Shown piece after piece: positions 1 to 8,960 of a stretch of 64,000 nucleotides of DNA. Source of the DNA: Streptomyces sp. NBC_00353 (GTDB lineage Bacteria; Actinomycetota; Actinomycetes; Streptomycetales; Streptomycetaceae); the NCBI RefSeq assembly GCF_036108815.1, contig NZ_CP107985.1, forward strand, positions 5,022,001 through 5,086,000, written 5' to 3'. Made by a program: the position numbers and the translations under genes. The notes under the pieces were generated by a model. The model was not told the DNA's origin, made no database searches, and saw only the letters and a list, made by a program, of their open reading frames with translations. Position 1 is the first letter of the stretch; every line of letters starts with the position of its first letter.

Positions 1-1381
1 TGGAGTTCCGGGAGACCTCGACCGTGTCGGAGGCGGAGGCAGTCGTGCGATCGGCGTCGCCGGCATACGAGATCTTGTACGTGACCTTGCCGCCCGCGGG
101 CGGGGTGTCGGTGAAGGAGAAGGTCCCGTCCGCCTTCACCGTCGCGGCCGGGAGCGCCTTGCCGTTCGGGGACTCCAGGTCCGTCCGGGTGACCGCGACG
201 GTGGTCCCCCCGGGCAGCCCGAGCGTGTTCGTGACCTTGCCGGAGACGGTCAGCGACTTGGCACGGTCGGCCGTCGCCGGGGCGTTCACCGTGATGGTGG
301 TGACGGCCTTGCTGGGGTCGGTGACGACGCGCAGGCGGTACTTGTTGATGAGGTCGTGTGTGACCGCGAAGAGCCGGCTGCTGTCGGGCGCGAAAGCGAG
401 GTCGCCGTGGTCGAGCAGGGTCTCTTGGGCGATTCCATTCTGGTAGTCGGTGAAGTTGGCGGTCCGCCTCGGGGTCGTGCTACCCGGCTTGTAGATGGAC
501 ACATGGGGCCGGTTGAAGGAGGCGTAAGTGTCGGTGCCCCCCGCGACGAGGCCGTCCGGCGCGACATCCACCGACCGTTGTTCCCAGTAGCTGCTCGGAT
601 ACCTGATGGTCTCTGACAGGTCTGAGGTCCGAAAGACCTGCTGGAATTCGCCTGCTGTGGTGGCCACCACGAGCTCTGTGCCATCCGGGGTGAGCGCCAG
701 GTCCTCCGCGGTGTTGCCGATGGCCGCGTCCTGCCCGCCGAGGAACGCGGTCCGGCTGGCCGTGCCGGACGACACGTCATAGATGCCGAGGGTGAAGTAG
801 TACTGGCGCGAGCCGGCCGCCAGGGTGTCGGGAGCGCCGGGTGCCGAGTCCAGCAGGGGAGCGTCCTTCCACGTCCCCTCGGCCTCCTGGGCGAGGGAAA
901 CCTGCGGCTGCCCGCCGGACAGGTCGAGTGAGCCGATGTTGCCGTGGCCGACGCTGCCATAGCCGAACCAGAGTTTGCCGCCCGCGAGCGCCAGGTGCTG
1001 CGGATCTGTGCCGTCACCCGTCGCGTACCGCCCGGCCTCGGTGAGCGTCGCCGTGTCGATGGCCACGATCTCGTCAGCTCCCGGCACGGCGACGTAGACC
1101 GTTGCCGAGTCGGCGGAAAGCTCCAGGCCGTCAGCCTGCGGCAGCGAGGTGATCGTCCCGATGACGGTGCCGTTGTAGTCGGTGGCGACGACCTTGCCTC
1201 CCGACGGGTCACTGATGAAGACCCGCTGGTGAACGCCGTCCACGATGATGTCGCCGCTGGACGTGATGGGCAGCGCGGCGCTGCTGTCGGCGACAGCAGC
1301 GCCCGCCGCCGACCCGATCAGGGCGACAGAACCGAGAGTGACCGCGAGCGCTGTTACGGCCGAAATGCTGCGCACACGCAC
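1..1381 (-). CDS. Secreted beta-propeller / Ig-like repeat surface protein (3' end outside the window)
   Basis: Reading leftwards from a GTG at 1381, the frame stays open for about 460 codons and runs off the window, so the C-terminus is missing. Residues 1-31 form a signal peptide (MRVRS start, hydrophobic core, AVA-DS cleavage). Residues about 40-340 are YncE-like propeller blades, with phrases such as VYVAVPGADEIVAIDTAT and LALTPDGTELVVATT. From about 345 an Ig-like domain begins (TITVNAP, LTVSGKVTN, TYKISYAGD), a type usually repeated in tandem in such proteins. It is probably an exported or wall-associated protein; ligand unknown. A GTG two codons downstream is an equally possible start, and no strong ribosome-binding site is visible. 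Confidence 0.8.
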   Translation of the reverse strand, partial: MRVRSISAVTALAVTLGSVALIGSAAGAAVADSSAALPITSSGDIIVDGVHQRVFISDPSGGKVVATDYNGTVIGTITSLPQADGLELSADSATVYVAVPGADEIVAIDTATLTEAGRYATGDGTDPQHLALAGGKLWFGYGSVGHGNIGSLDLSGGQPQVSLAQEAEGTWKDAPLLDSAPGAPDTLAAGSRQYYFTLGIYDVSSGTASRTAFLGGQDAAIGNTAEDLALTPDGTELVVATTAGEFQQVFRTSDLSETIRYPSSYWEQRSVDVAPDGLVAGGTDTYASFNRPHVSIYKPGSTTPRRTANFTDYQNGIAQETLLDHGDLAFAPDSSRLFAVTHDLINKYRLRVVTDPSKAVTTITVNAPATADRAKSLTVSGKVTNTLGLPGGTTVAVTRTDLESPNGKALPAATVKADGTFSFTDTPPAGGKVTYKISYAGDADRTTASASDTVEVSRNS

Positions 1382-1739
1382 AGTGATGCAACCCCCACTA
1401 GGAAGACAGTTGCCCACAAGACCCCTGGAGCCCCTTCAGGGTTGTACGGCACACCTGCGCAAGTTTCCGCAGGTCCTACTGGATGCCGCCCAGGAGCCGA
1501 GCACCTTCCTACGGCAGGCGCGCACTCGGTATGACTCGGTCCAACGGTGGTGAGTGTCCAACTGCGTGACAACGCTGGCGAACAGCCCCAGACAAGCACG
1601 GACGGTGGCGGACCATCGCAGCAGGTCAGCGGCACACTCGCCCCTACTTGAGCCCCCTTCGGGTTGCTTCGGGACGAAGAGGTCGCCATCGAAAGAGGCC
1701 CCCTCCAGGCGGCCTGTTTGTCGCGTGCATCCTGGCAGC
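1382..1739. other. Intergenic region without a recognisable gene
   Basis: About 360 bases separate the surface-protein gene (leftward) from the broken DUF4265 gene (rightward). Short open frames exist on both strands, but none has family-like sequence or a convincing ribosome-binding site. It presumably holds two divergent promoters, which I cannot place. Confidence 0.4.
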
Positions 1740-2225
1740 ATGACGAATCCCGGCGGCCCGTACGTCAAGGTGCACTTCCGGCTTGAGATAGAGGACGACT
1801 GACCTCCGGCATCGGTGGAGAGCTTGTGGGCGATCGACCAGGGTGACGGCACCGTGCAGCTCGACAACATCCCCTGGTTCATCCGAGGCATCGCCCGCGG
1901 CGACGTCGTGGTCACGGAGCCCGACGAGGAAGGCGTGCGATGGGCCGGCGAGGTGGTTCGGCGTTCGGAGAACTGCACCATCCGCCTCATCGTGTTCCGT
2001 GACGGCGGCTCGGGAGCTGCACGGCAAAGCGTGATCAACGCGTTTCAGCAACTTGGCGTCGACGGCGAGGGCATAGAACGGTTCGGCATGGTGGCCTTGG
2101 ACGTTCCGCCCACCGCTGATCTCGCCAAGGTGCAGAGGCTGCTCAACCACGGCGCAGCCGAGGAGTGGTGGGACATGGAAGAGGGGTGCATCACGGCGCA
2201 GTGGCGGGCCACTTCCGCTGGCTGA
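1740..2225 (+). pseudogene. DUF4265-type protein interrupted by an in-frame TGA
   Basis: From an ATG at 1740 the product reads MTNPGGPYVKVHFRLEIEDD, then TGA at 1800-1802. The same frame then continues PPASVESLWAIDQGDG to a stop at 2223-2225. The two parts together look like one DUF4265-family protein of about 161 residues, with the stop standing where relatives usually have a Trp (DD-W-PP). A TGG-to-TGA change explains it. A GTG at 1815 could restart a protein lacking the first beta strands. The family is common in actinomycetes and has no established function. Readthrough, sequencing error or true inactivation cannot be told apart here. Confidence 0.7.
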
Positions 2226-2405
2226 CGCCGACCACGTGGGCCAAGGCTGGGCCGTCCCTGGGCCGTCCGAGGCCGATCGACAGTGGCCAACAACGACCAA
2301 TGGCGACCCCTGAGCCATGGCGGACCAGCGTCCCGACCTGCAAAATCCCAGCGTCTCAAGATCCCCGACAAGACCCAGGGCAAGAAGAAGTAGCCGTTTT
2401 TGATC

Positions 2406-2447
2406 ATGCCTCCCACCTGCGCAACCGGCGCGGATGGGAGGCATTTT
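2406..2447 (+). terminator. Hairpin terminator after the DUF4265 gene
   Basis: Perfect 10-bp inverted repeat ATGCCTCCCA / TGGGAGGCAT (2406-2415 and 2435-2444) with a 19-base loop, followed by T residues. The T-run lies on the + side, so it would end rightward transcription from the DUF4265 region. Confidence 0.55.
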
Positions 2448-2472
2448 CGCGGCCTGGGCCTTCTTTGGGCCC

Positions 2473-2844
2473 TCAGGCCCCCGGGTCCTGCGGCCGGAGC
2501 GCTCGTCCGAGAGCCTTCCGGGCCCGGTCCCGGCTGCTCGGCATGAGGTGCGCGTACACCTTGAGCGTCAGTCCCGGATCGGAGTGCCCGAGGTACTCAG
2601 CGAGGGCCTTGATGCTCTCCCCGGCGTCCAGTAGGACGGACGCGTGGAAGTGACGCAGTGCGTGCATGCCGTGCTCGCGGGCGGCGGCGTGCCGGCGGCT
2701 CTTGGCCTTGGGGATGACGCCCACCTTCGCGAGCGCGGGCGGGCGGGGAGGTAGGCGGGATAGTCGGCCGGACGGGGCTGGGTGGTGATCTCGCACGCGG
2801 TCTCGGGGTACACAAAGGGCTCCCTTCAACGCATCGGGCGGCAC
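2473..2844 (-). pseudogene. Tyrosine (phage-type) integrase, C-terminal remnant
   Basis: Residues from PALAKVGVIPK onward match the C-terminal catalytic end of actinobacterial tyrosine recombinases. HALRHFHAS supplies the HxxR arginine, LGHSDPG the next histidine and VYAHL the tyrosine nucleophile. The N-terminal arm, core-binding domain and first catalytic arginine are absent. Upstream, the integrase frame loses similarity at about 2750. A different frame there has a good ribosome-binding site (AAGGGAG) and GTG at 2813, encoding VYPETACEITTQPRPADYP, which looks like the start of an unrelated small gene fused by a deletion. I call this a remnant of an integrated element rather than a working recombinase. 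Confidence 0.75.
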
Positions 2845-2867
2845 CCGTGGTGGTGGGTGCCGCCCGA
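2834..2867. terminator. Strong hairpin in the decayed mobile region
   Basis: Perfect 13-bp inverted repeat TCGGGCGGCACCC / GGGTGCCGCCCGA (2834-2846 and 2855-2867) with an 8-base loop. There is no T-tract on either side. It could be a terminator or a relic of the integrated element. Confidence 0.4.
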
Positions 2868-2890
2868 CACGCTGTGACGGTGCGTGGTCG

Positions 2891-2935
2891 TAGTGGCTAC
2901 TGGCTAGTGGCTACTGGCTACTGGCAAGCGAAAAA
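2891..2935. repeat. Short tandem repeat built on TGGCTAC
   Basis: The stretch contains four near-perfect copies of TGGCTAC/TGGCTAG in head-to-tail order, between the integrase and transposase remnants. It is probably slippage-derived; no function is implied. Confidence 0.6.
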
Positions 2936-2955
2936 AGGCCTGTTGGGACCCCTGG

Positions 2956-3165
2956 TTGCCAGTAGAGGGGCGTTCTACCCACGCCCGGCACGGCCTGGCC
3001 GCCTACGAGCGGCACTACAACGAGCACCGCCCCCACCGAGCACGCAACCAACTACCTCCGGGCGCCGACCAGCAGCCCATCACCGTGCACGACCTCGAAG
3101 TCCGCAGACTCCTGCGCCCCCGCATCCTCGGCGGCGCCATTGACGAGTACCGCTATGCGGCTTGA
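2956..3165 (+). pseudogene. Transposase / integrase-core (rve-type) C-terminal remnant
   Basis: The last 60 or so codons (RHGLAAYERHYNEHRPHRAR ... LGGAIDEYRYAA) match the C-terminus of DDE transposases or integrase-core proteins common in Streptomyces, including the HYNxHRPH motif. The catalytic DDE part is missing and the upstream sequence is not transposase-like, so only the 3' end survives. No terminal inverted repeats could be found. Confidence 0.75.
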
Positions 3166-3199
3166 CCTGCAGCGACGACTTTCCGAGCCCCACAGGTTG

Positions 3200-6100
3200 C
3201 TAGGAGAGGGCCTTGTACCCGCCCCAGCCGGTGGCGATCTGGGTACGGGACCCGAACGACCCCTTCCCGTCACCGTAGTTGCGGTACAGCTTGCCCGCGC
3301 TGTCCCGGACGACGATGTCCGCCTTGCCGTCACGGTTGAGGTCGCCGACACCGACGACGGCGTTGTACGTGCCGCCCCAGTTGCCGAACACCTTGGCGCG
3401 GGCGCCGAACGTGCCCTTGCCGGTGCCGTTGTAGCGGTACAGGGTGTTCGAGGTGTCCTGGACGACCAGGTCGCCGATGCCGTCACCGTTGAGGTCACCG
3501 GTGCCGACGATCTTCTTGTAGCCCTTCCAGCTGTCGTACAGCTTCACGCGCGCGGACAGCTTGCCCGTGCTGGTGCCCTTGTACAGGTACACCGCGCCGG
3601 TCGAGGCGTTGCGCGCGATCAGGTCGGGCCGGCCGTCACCGCTGATGTCACCCGGAGAGGTCAGCACGTCGTACTGGGTCCAGCCGCTGGTCGCCAGCGT
3701 GGTGTACGACGTCGTCGGCTTGAGCGCCGCGCCGCAGCCCGGCTTGTACAGGCGCAGGGCCCCGCTGCTGTAGCGCACCAGGACGTCGTTGCACCGGTCC
3801 CCGCTCAGGTCGCCGAACGGGACAGCCTTGACGCTGGTCGCCCAGCCGCTGCCGCTGACCTTGCTCGAGAACGTCCCCGTGCCCGTGCCCCTCTGGAAGG
3901 TCAGGGCGCCCGAGGAGTTGAGGGTCAGCAGGTCGCCAGTGCCGTCCGGGCCGTCGGGGCTGCCGAAGTCGTGCCGTACCGGTGCCCCGTTGTTGAGGAA
4001 GCCGCTGCCGGTCGCCACGGTGGTGGCGGTGGACGTGTTCAGGCCCGTCGCCTTCAGGGTCCAGGTGAACCGGCCGTTGGGGAAGCGGGCCCCGCTCGCG
4101 GTCTTGCCGTTCCAGCCCGCCGAGACCCGGGCGGCGCTCGCACCGCCGGTGACCGAGCGGCTCGCCTTTCCGGTCTCGCCGCTCTCCACCGAGGTGAAGG
4201 TGAGCGACCAGGAGCCGACAGGGCGGGACAGCAGCCACGAACCCGTCCAGGAGTCGGCGGTGGAAGGCGCGGCGTAGCTGTCGGCGCTCGAGTCGAACGC
4301 GGTCAGGGCGGACGGGGTCACGCCGGTGGTGGCGACGTGCGTCTGCTCGAACGCGTCGAACCAGGCGACCAGGCCCGTGTACTCGTCGACCGTCCAGCGG
4401 TAGCGGCGGTCGGCGGCCAGGCCGGTGTCCGGGACCTTCGCGGCGACCACGCGGGTGGCGCCGGTGGCCGCGTCGGTGAGGACCAGCTCGTCGGCGGCGT
4501 GGTCGTGGCGGACGGTGAAGCCGTCGCCGAGCAGCACGTCACCGGGGGCCACGGCGGCGGACGTGCCGGCCTTGGTGTCGTACACGCCCGCTGAGGCCGT
4601 GCCGCAGGCCCAGTACAGCCAGCGGCCCGCCGCCTGCAGCTCGGTCGGCACACAGCCGGCGTCGGGGACCGTGACCGTGGTGAGGGTCTTGTCCGTGGTG
4701 AGGCTGTAGGAGGTGACCTGGCCGGCGGTGGCGGTGGCGCTCCACAGGACGGGCCCGTTCAGGGCCGCGGCGCGGACCGAGCGCTTCAGCTTCTGGCCGT
4801 AGCCGAAGTGGCCCACGTACTGCATCGGGGCGGAGCCGCCCGAGTTGTAGACCGCGTAGTCGTCGGACACGTCGACGATCGCGCCCTTCTCGGTGCCGAA
4901 CTCAAGGTCGGGAACGCCCGAGCCGTCGCCGACGCGGGCCACCCGGTCCGCGTCCGACAGACCCGATCCGCCCTCGTCGGCGTCGTAAAACGTCTCGAGG
5001 TAGGCGTCCCGGGGGGCGGTGACCTTGTTGCCCCACATCGCCGAGCAGGAGGTGCCCGGGTACGGGCACACGGCCGAGACCTTGTCGCCGGCCGTGGCGT
5101 CGGACGCGGTGAGCGTGGTGCTGCCGTTCGTCGTCAGCGTGCGCACGGACGTGGCGTCCATAGTGCTGCTGACGGCGGGGTCGCGCTCCGCCACGCGCAG
5201 GCTGCCCCGGCTGAGCGCGAGGCCCGTCTTGGGGTTCTCGTACGGCGGCACCTTGGCCACCTTCTCCAGCCGCGGGGTGCCGTCGGCGCCCTGGACGACG
5301 CGCTGCACCCACCAGTCGGTGGTGCTCGTGCCGCCGGTGACGAGGGCAGAGCCGTCGGGGGCGGCGACGGGGTCGCCGTACGAGCGGGTCAGCAGGGTCT
5401 TCGTGGTGCCGTCGGTCAGCGAGACGGCCGTGACGGGGCCCCGGTCCGCCACCAGGACGAGCCAGTTCCCGACGAGCACAGGGGAGCCGGCCGTGCCGTT
5501 GCCCGCCACCGGGACCGTCTCCTCGGCGGCGAGGTCCGCGCGGGACCGGAGGTGCAGGCCCGCGGCCGGGGTGTACCAGCCGATCCGGTCACCGGAGAGG
5601 GAGAGTGACAGCCCGCTCCCGGCGCCGGAGAAGACCTGGGTGAGCTCCGCGGTGGCGAAGTCGAGGTAGTGGATGTCGAAGGTCGCGGCGCCGGTCGAGT
5701 CGGCGGCGCCCGGGTACGCGAGCAGCGCGCCCTTGGCGTCTCCGGTGCGCACGGAGGTGACGCCCGTCTTCCAGACCTTGTCGGCCGGGCCTCCGGTCAC
5801 CACGCGGGTGCGCTGCTTGCCGTCGACGTAGTCCAGCAGTTCCAGCCCGGTGCCGGGCCGGGGCGAGCCGTCGACGCTGGTGTTCTGCTCGGCCGCCACG
5901 ACAGTCCCGCCGTACGTGCCGACGTAGTCCAGCCGCGGCATGTCCAGCGTGCGCAGCGTGCCGCCGTCCGCTCCGCCGGGCGTCCACAGTGAGACGGGTT
6001 CGGTGTACGACCGGTGCGGGAGCGCGACGGTGTCGGCGCCCTGTCCGAACGTGCCCGAGGGACAGGTGGCGCTGATGTCGTAGCAGCTGGTGGTGGTCGG

Positions 6101-6424
6101 CTGGTACGGCTGGCCCGCACCGGCGTTGCCGGGCGGGGTGGTGACGGTGGTGGTGCCGCCGTCCTCGTAGTTCGTCCAGAGCAGCCCGGCTCCACCGGCC
6201 TGCCGGTGCAGGAAGCCGGTCTCGCCGGCCGCGAGCACGCGGTCCGAACGCGTCGTTTCCGTGCGCGGGTCCTGAAGGAGAATCTCCGTCGTTCCCGCTG
6301 TCTGTGCGGTGGCCGCGCGGGCCGGCTCGCCGCCCCCCGAGACCATGGTGACGGCCGCGACGGCGACCGAGAGTGCGGAGACGGCGACGGTCAGACCGCC
6401 CCGTCCCAGGGCATGTCTGCCCAC
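3200..6424 (-). CDS. Large secreted protein with propeller, FlgD-like Ig and FG-GAP repeats
   Basis: The 1074-residue product starts with a signal peptide (MGRHALGRGG, hydrophobic core, cleavage near ARA-AT at about 37). Residues about 45-700 form a long propeller-like region. A FlgD-type Ig-like segment follows at about 745-840 (GWNGKTASGARFPNGRFTW). The last 200 residues carry at least four FG-GAP/VCBS units with calcium-binding loops such as GDLNGDGIGDLVV, GDLNRDGKADIVV and GDISGDGRPDLIA. Proteins of this build are exported and often bind carbohydrate or cell surface; the actual ligand cannot be read from the sequence. It is monocistronic and ends next to the transposase remnant. Confidence 0.85.
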   Translation of the reverse strand: MGRHALGRGGLTVAVSALSVAVAAVTMVSGGGEPARAATAQTAGTTEILLQDPRTETTRSDRVLAAGETGFLHRQAGGAGLLWTNYEDGGTTTVTTPPGNAGAGQPYQPTTTSCYDISATCPSGTFGQGADTVALPHRSYTEPVSLWTPGGADGGTLRTLDMPRLDYVGTYGGTVVAAEQNTSVDGSPRPGTGLELLDYVDGKQRTRVVTGGPADKVWKTGVTSVRTGDAKGALLAYPGAADSTGAATFDIHYLDFATAELTQVFSGAGSGLSLSLSGDRIGWYTPAAGLHLRSRADLAAEETVPVAGNGTAGSPVLVGNWLVLVADRGPVTAVSLTDGTTKTLLTRSYGDPVAAPDGSALVTGGTSTTDWWVQRVVQGADGTPRLEKVAKVPPYENPKTGLALSRGSLRVAERDPAVSSTMDATSVRTLTTNGSTTLTASDATAGDKVSAVCPYPGTSCSAMWGNKVTAPRDAYLETFYDADEGGSGLSDADRVARVGDGSGVPDLEFGTEKGAIVDVSDDYAVYNSGGSAPMQYVGHFGYGQKLKRSVRAAALNGPVLWSATATAGQVTSYSLTTDKTLTTVTVPDAGCVPTELQAAGRWLYWACGTASAGVYDTKAGTSAAVAPGDVLLGDGFTVRHDHAADELVLTDAATGATRVVAAKVPDTGLAADRRYRWTVDEYTGLVAWFDAFEQTHVATTGVTPSALTAFDSSADSYAAPSTADSWTGSWLLSRPVGSWSLTFTSVESGETGKASRSVTGGASAARVSAGWNGKTASGARFPNGRFTWTLKATGLNTSTATTVATGSGFLNNGAPVRHDFGSPDGPDGTGDLLTLNSSGALTFQRGTGTGTFSSKVSGSGWATSVKAVPFGDLSGDRCNDVLVRYSSGALRLYKPGCGAALKPTTSYTTLATSGWTQYDVLTSPGDISGDGRPDLIARNASTGAVYLYKGTSTGKLSARVKLYDSWKGYKKIVGTGDLNGDGIGDLVVQDTSNTLYRYNGTGKGTFGARAKVFGNWGGTYNAVVGVGDLNRDGKADIVVRDSAGKLYRNYGDGKGSFGSRTQIATGWGGYKALS

Positions 6425-6729
6425 GTGAGAGTCCCTCCCGGCGAGGGCCCCCTGCCCCGCCCAAGTGAGCGGACTTTACCAGCCTCTTGCCATTCTCTTA
6501 CCAGGAGCCTGGGTGTTCACGTCGTCGGCCCCACGCCCCCGGCGGCTGCCGGGCGGATCGCCGCTGGTCGGCCGACGGCACCTGGAAAGCCGTGCCGAAC
6601 GGCGCTCAGGCCATCACCGTGATCATCATCCGGCTCCGCGACAAGGTCCGAGCCATCGGTAACGGCCTAGGCTACTGCTCGTCGGTCAGCAGCAACTCGC
6701 TTGTCGACCGGGGGATCAGGGGGGACGAA
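6425..6729. promoter_or_regulatory. Divergent intergenic region between FG-GAP and kinase genes
   Basis: About 305 bases with no convincing gene. TAGGCT at 6668-6673 fits a TANNNT -10 box for the rightward kinase gene, about 57 bases before its start, but no good -35 box accompanies it. The leftward promoter of the FG-GAP gene must also lie here. Confidence 0.35.
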
Positions 6730-8394
6730 ATGGCGAGGTGCGATGCGCCCGGGGTGTTCCAGCCGCTGCAGGCGGACGATCCGTCCGTGGTGGCCGGTTA
6801 CCGTTTGGCCGCGCGGCTCGGCGCAGGCGGCATGGGGCGGGTCTATCTGTCGCACACGCAGGGCGGCCGACCGGTGGCGATCAAGGTCGTCCGGCCCGAA
6901 CTGGCCGACGACCCCGCCTTCCGGCGGCGTTTCCGCCGGGAGATGGAGGCCGCCCGGCGGGTCAGGGGCGCGTACACCGCGGAGCTGATCGACGGCGACG
7001 CGGACGGCGCACCGCCCTGGCTGGCCACGCTGTACGTACCCGGACCCTCGCTGGCGGAAGTTGTCGGACGGGGCGGGGCGCTGCCGGTGCCCGCGGTGCT
7101 GTGGCTGATGGCCGGAGTCGCCGAGGCTCTCCAGGCCATCCACGGCGCGGGGATCGTGCACCGCGACCTGAAGCCGTCGAACGTCCTGCTCGCGTCCGAC
7201 GGACCGCGCGTGATCGACTTCGGCATCTCGCTGGCCACGGGCGTCAGTTCGTACACCGCCACGGGGGCCACCATCGGCACGCCCCAGTTCATGGCTCCCG
7301 AGCAGGCGTCCGGGGGCACGGTCACGGCGGCGACCGACGTGTTCGCGCTCGGCCAGACCGCGGCGTTCGCGGCGCTCGGTGAGCCGCTGTACGGGGATGG
7401 TCCCGGGGTCGGCGTGCTGTACCGGATCGTGCACTCCGAGCCCGATCTGTCGCTGCTGCCCACTCGGCTCCGCCCGCTGATCGCCCGCTGCCTGGCCGCC
7501 GATCCGGCGGAGCGGGCCACCCTGGCGGAGGTCGTGGAGTGGTGCCGGCAGCAGCTGGGCGGGGACGCCGACGCGGGCGCGGGGCCGACCGTCTGGCGAG
7601 AGGTCATGGGACCGGAGGTGACGGTGCCGCCACCGGTGCCCGATCCCACGCCGGCACGCACGCTGCCGCTGGTGGCCACCGGGCCGCAACAGGCGCGGGA
7701 TCCGTGGGCGGCGCCGACGGACCCGGGCAAGGCGCCGTCACGAAGACGCGGGACCAGGCTGGCCATGGGCGCGGCCGTGACGGCGGTCGTGCTGGTGCTC
7801 ACGGTCCTTGCGTGGACGGTCATGGACGCGACGGGCGTGTTCCGTGGCCGGGACGATGGCCACTCGGGTGGTACGGGCTCGGTGGCGGGGGCGTCGACCT
7901 CCCCCTCCCCGTCCGCCCCTGGGGCGAAGTCGGGGACCGATGGCGATGGGGCGGGCAAGGGGCCGGGCGCGGCGTCGGGAGCAGCGCACCCCTCCGCGAC
8001 CGCACCCGAGTCGACTCAGGGCGAACCCAACTCCCAGCAGTGGCTGGACGCGAAGAACTCACTGAGCTTCAAGAAACCGGTCCAGCGCAAGGACCGCGCG
8101 GGGGACATCCGTTTCACCTGCGCGAAGGAGATCAGCTGCACGCTGGAGAGCGACACCAGCGTGTTCACCATGGTCTTCGGCGAACCGGTCGCGGGCGTCG
8201 ACGAATGCCGCCTCCTCACCAACGGTCAAACGGCCCATCGCCTCCCGCTCGCCGCGGCGGCGTCCGGCAGCGAGATCTGCGTCCGGCACCGCAACGGGGA
8301 CATCGCGCTGCTCGTGATCGTGACGAAGTCGACCGCGATGCCGGAGGGCGCCTTTGTGACCGCGGACATGACGGTGTGGCGGCGGGCGGGCTAG
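6730..8394 (+). CDS. Transmembrane serine/threonine protein kinase (PknB class)
   Basis: The 554-residue protein starts at ATG 6730 behind a purine-rich AGGGGGGACGAA. The Hanks kinase domain lies in the cytosol: glycine loop GAGGMG at 31-36, Lys52 in VAIKVV, HRDLKPSN at about 144-151, DFG at about 163 and APEQ at about 189. A disordered Pro/Ala linker leads to one membrane helix at about 344-365 (GAAVTAVVLVLTVLAW). The remaining 190 residues are outside the cell: a Ser/Pro-rich stalk, then a small globular domain with four cysteines. There are no PASTA repeats, so it probably senses something other than muropeptides. It is a single gene. Confidence 0.9.
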   Translation: MARCDAPGVFQPLQADDPSVVAGYRLAARLGAGGMGRVYLSHTQGGRPVAIKVVRPELADDPAFRRRFRREMEAARRVRGAYTAELIDGDADGAPPWLATLYVPGPSLAEVVGRGGALPVPAVLWLMAGVAEALQAIHGAGIVHRDLKPSNVLLASDGPRVIDFGISLATGVSSYTATGATIGTPQFMAPEQASGGTVTAATDVFALGQTAAFAALGEPLYGDGPGVGVLYRIVHSEPDLSLLPTRLRPLIARCLAADPAERATLAEVVEWCRQQLGGDADAGAGPTVWREVMGPEVTVPPPVPDPTPARTLPLVATGPQQARDPWAAPTDPGKAPSRRRGTRLAMGAAVTAVVLVLTVLAWTVMDATGVFRGRDDGHSGGTGSVAGASTSPSPSAPGAKSGTDGDGAGKGPGAASGAAHPSATAPESTQGEPNSQQWLDAKNSLSFKKPVQRKDRAGDIRFTCAKEISCTLESDTSVFTMVFGEPVAGVDECRLLTNGQTAHRLPLAAAASGSEICVRHRNGDIALLVIVTKSTAMPEGAFVTADMTVWRRAG

Positions 8395-8526
8395 GGCTGG
8401 TGGGCCGATCCGGAGCTGTACTCGACCGTCTTCGCGCTGCGCGGCGAGCTCGAAGTGACACAGTTCGGCCGTGACGCGACGTCGGGCGCACACGAACTGA
8501 CGCTGTGCGACAGCTCGCGGCCCATG
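8395..8526 (+). pseudogene. AraC-type regulator, sensor-domain fragment
   Basis: Directly after the kinase stop, and in the same frame, the sequence reads WADPELYSTVFALRGELE then TQFGRDATSGAHELTLCDSSRPM. This resembles the N-terminal AraC-binding-like domain of Streptomyces AraC regulators (DPELY...GRDA...DSSRP). It has no start codon, is cut on both sides and has no helix-turn-helix, so it is a relic. The rest, to 8711, holds no recognisable gene. Weak homology is the only evidence. Confidence 0.5.
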
Positions 8527-8654
8527 ACGCCAAGGCCGTCCAGCGTCCCTTGCCACATCAGCTTGTCGGGATCACCGTGGGGAAGTCGTCAGCACTGCGT
8601 CCACGGTTACTTGGCTCTGCGTCCATTCCGGCGTGACCATTCCCTTTCACGCTG

Positions 8655-8672
8655 AAGGGCGTTACAGCCCTT
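8655..8672. promoter_or_regulatory. Inverted repeat upstream of the putative antitoxin gene
   Basis: AAGGGC-gttaca-GCCCTT (8655-8660 and 8667-8672) lies 40 bases before the start of the small two-gene operon. It is in the right place for the autoregulatory operator typical of type II toxin-antitoxin operons. Inference only. Confidence 0.35.
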
Positions 8673-8711
8673 GGATCGGGGCGCGCGCGTTGAGAGATCG
8701 GGAGAACGAAC

Positions 8712-8960
8712 ATGGGTGAGCCTCTCAAGACCTTTGTCGGCGGCACCGAAGTCGAAGTGCCCAACAGCATCCCGGACATCCGTGCCACGCTCCCCGAGGA
8801 CAGACGCGAGGAGTTCGACCACGCCATCAACGAGGCCGGGGTGCACGAGATCCAGGCGGTCATGCGGCACTGGATGCTGGAGGCCGTGCCCGATCCCGAG
8901 GCCGAACGGATCCTGGACCGGCTGGCGCAGGACGAGGCGGAGAGGCGGAGCGTCTCTTGA
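8712..8960 (+). CDS. Putative antitoxin of a small two-gene operon
   Basis: An 82-residue acidic protein starting at ATG 8712 behind GGGAGAACGAAC. It has the helical, charged look of small actinobacterial antitoxins (SIPDIRATLPEDRREEFDHA, then ILDRLAQDEAE), and perhaps belongs near DUF6247-type proteins. Its stop TGA overlaps the TTG start of the next gene (8957-8960), a translationally coupled arrangement usual for antitoxin-toxin pairs. DNA-binding motifs are not obvious. The antitoxin call rests mainly on context. Confidence 0.5.
   Translation: MGEPLKTFVGGTEVEVPNSIPDIRATLPEDRREEFDHAINEAGVHEIQAVMRHWMLEAVPDPEAERILDRLAQDEAERRSVS

Noticed and set aside
8527..8711. Continuation of the AraC-type fragment
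   Set aside because: After DSSRPM the sequence no longer resembles the family in any frame.
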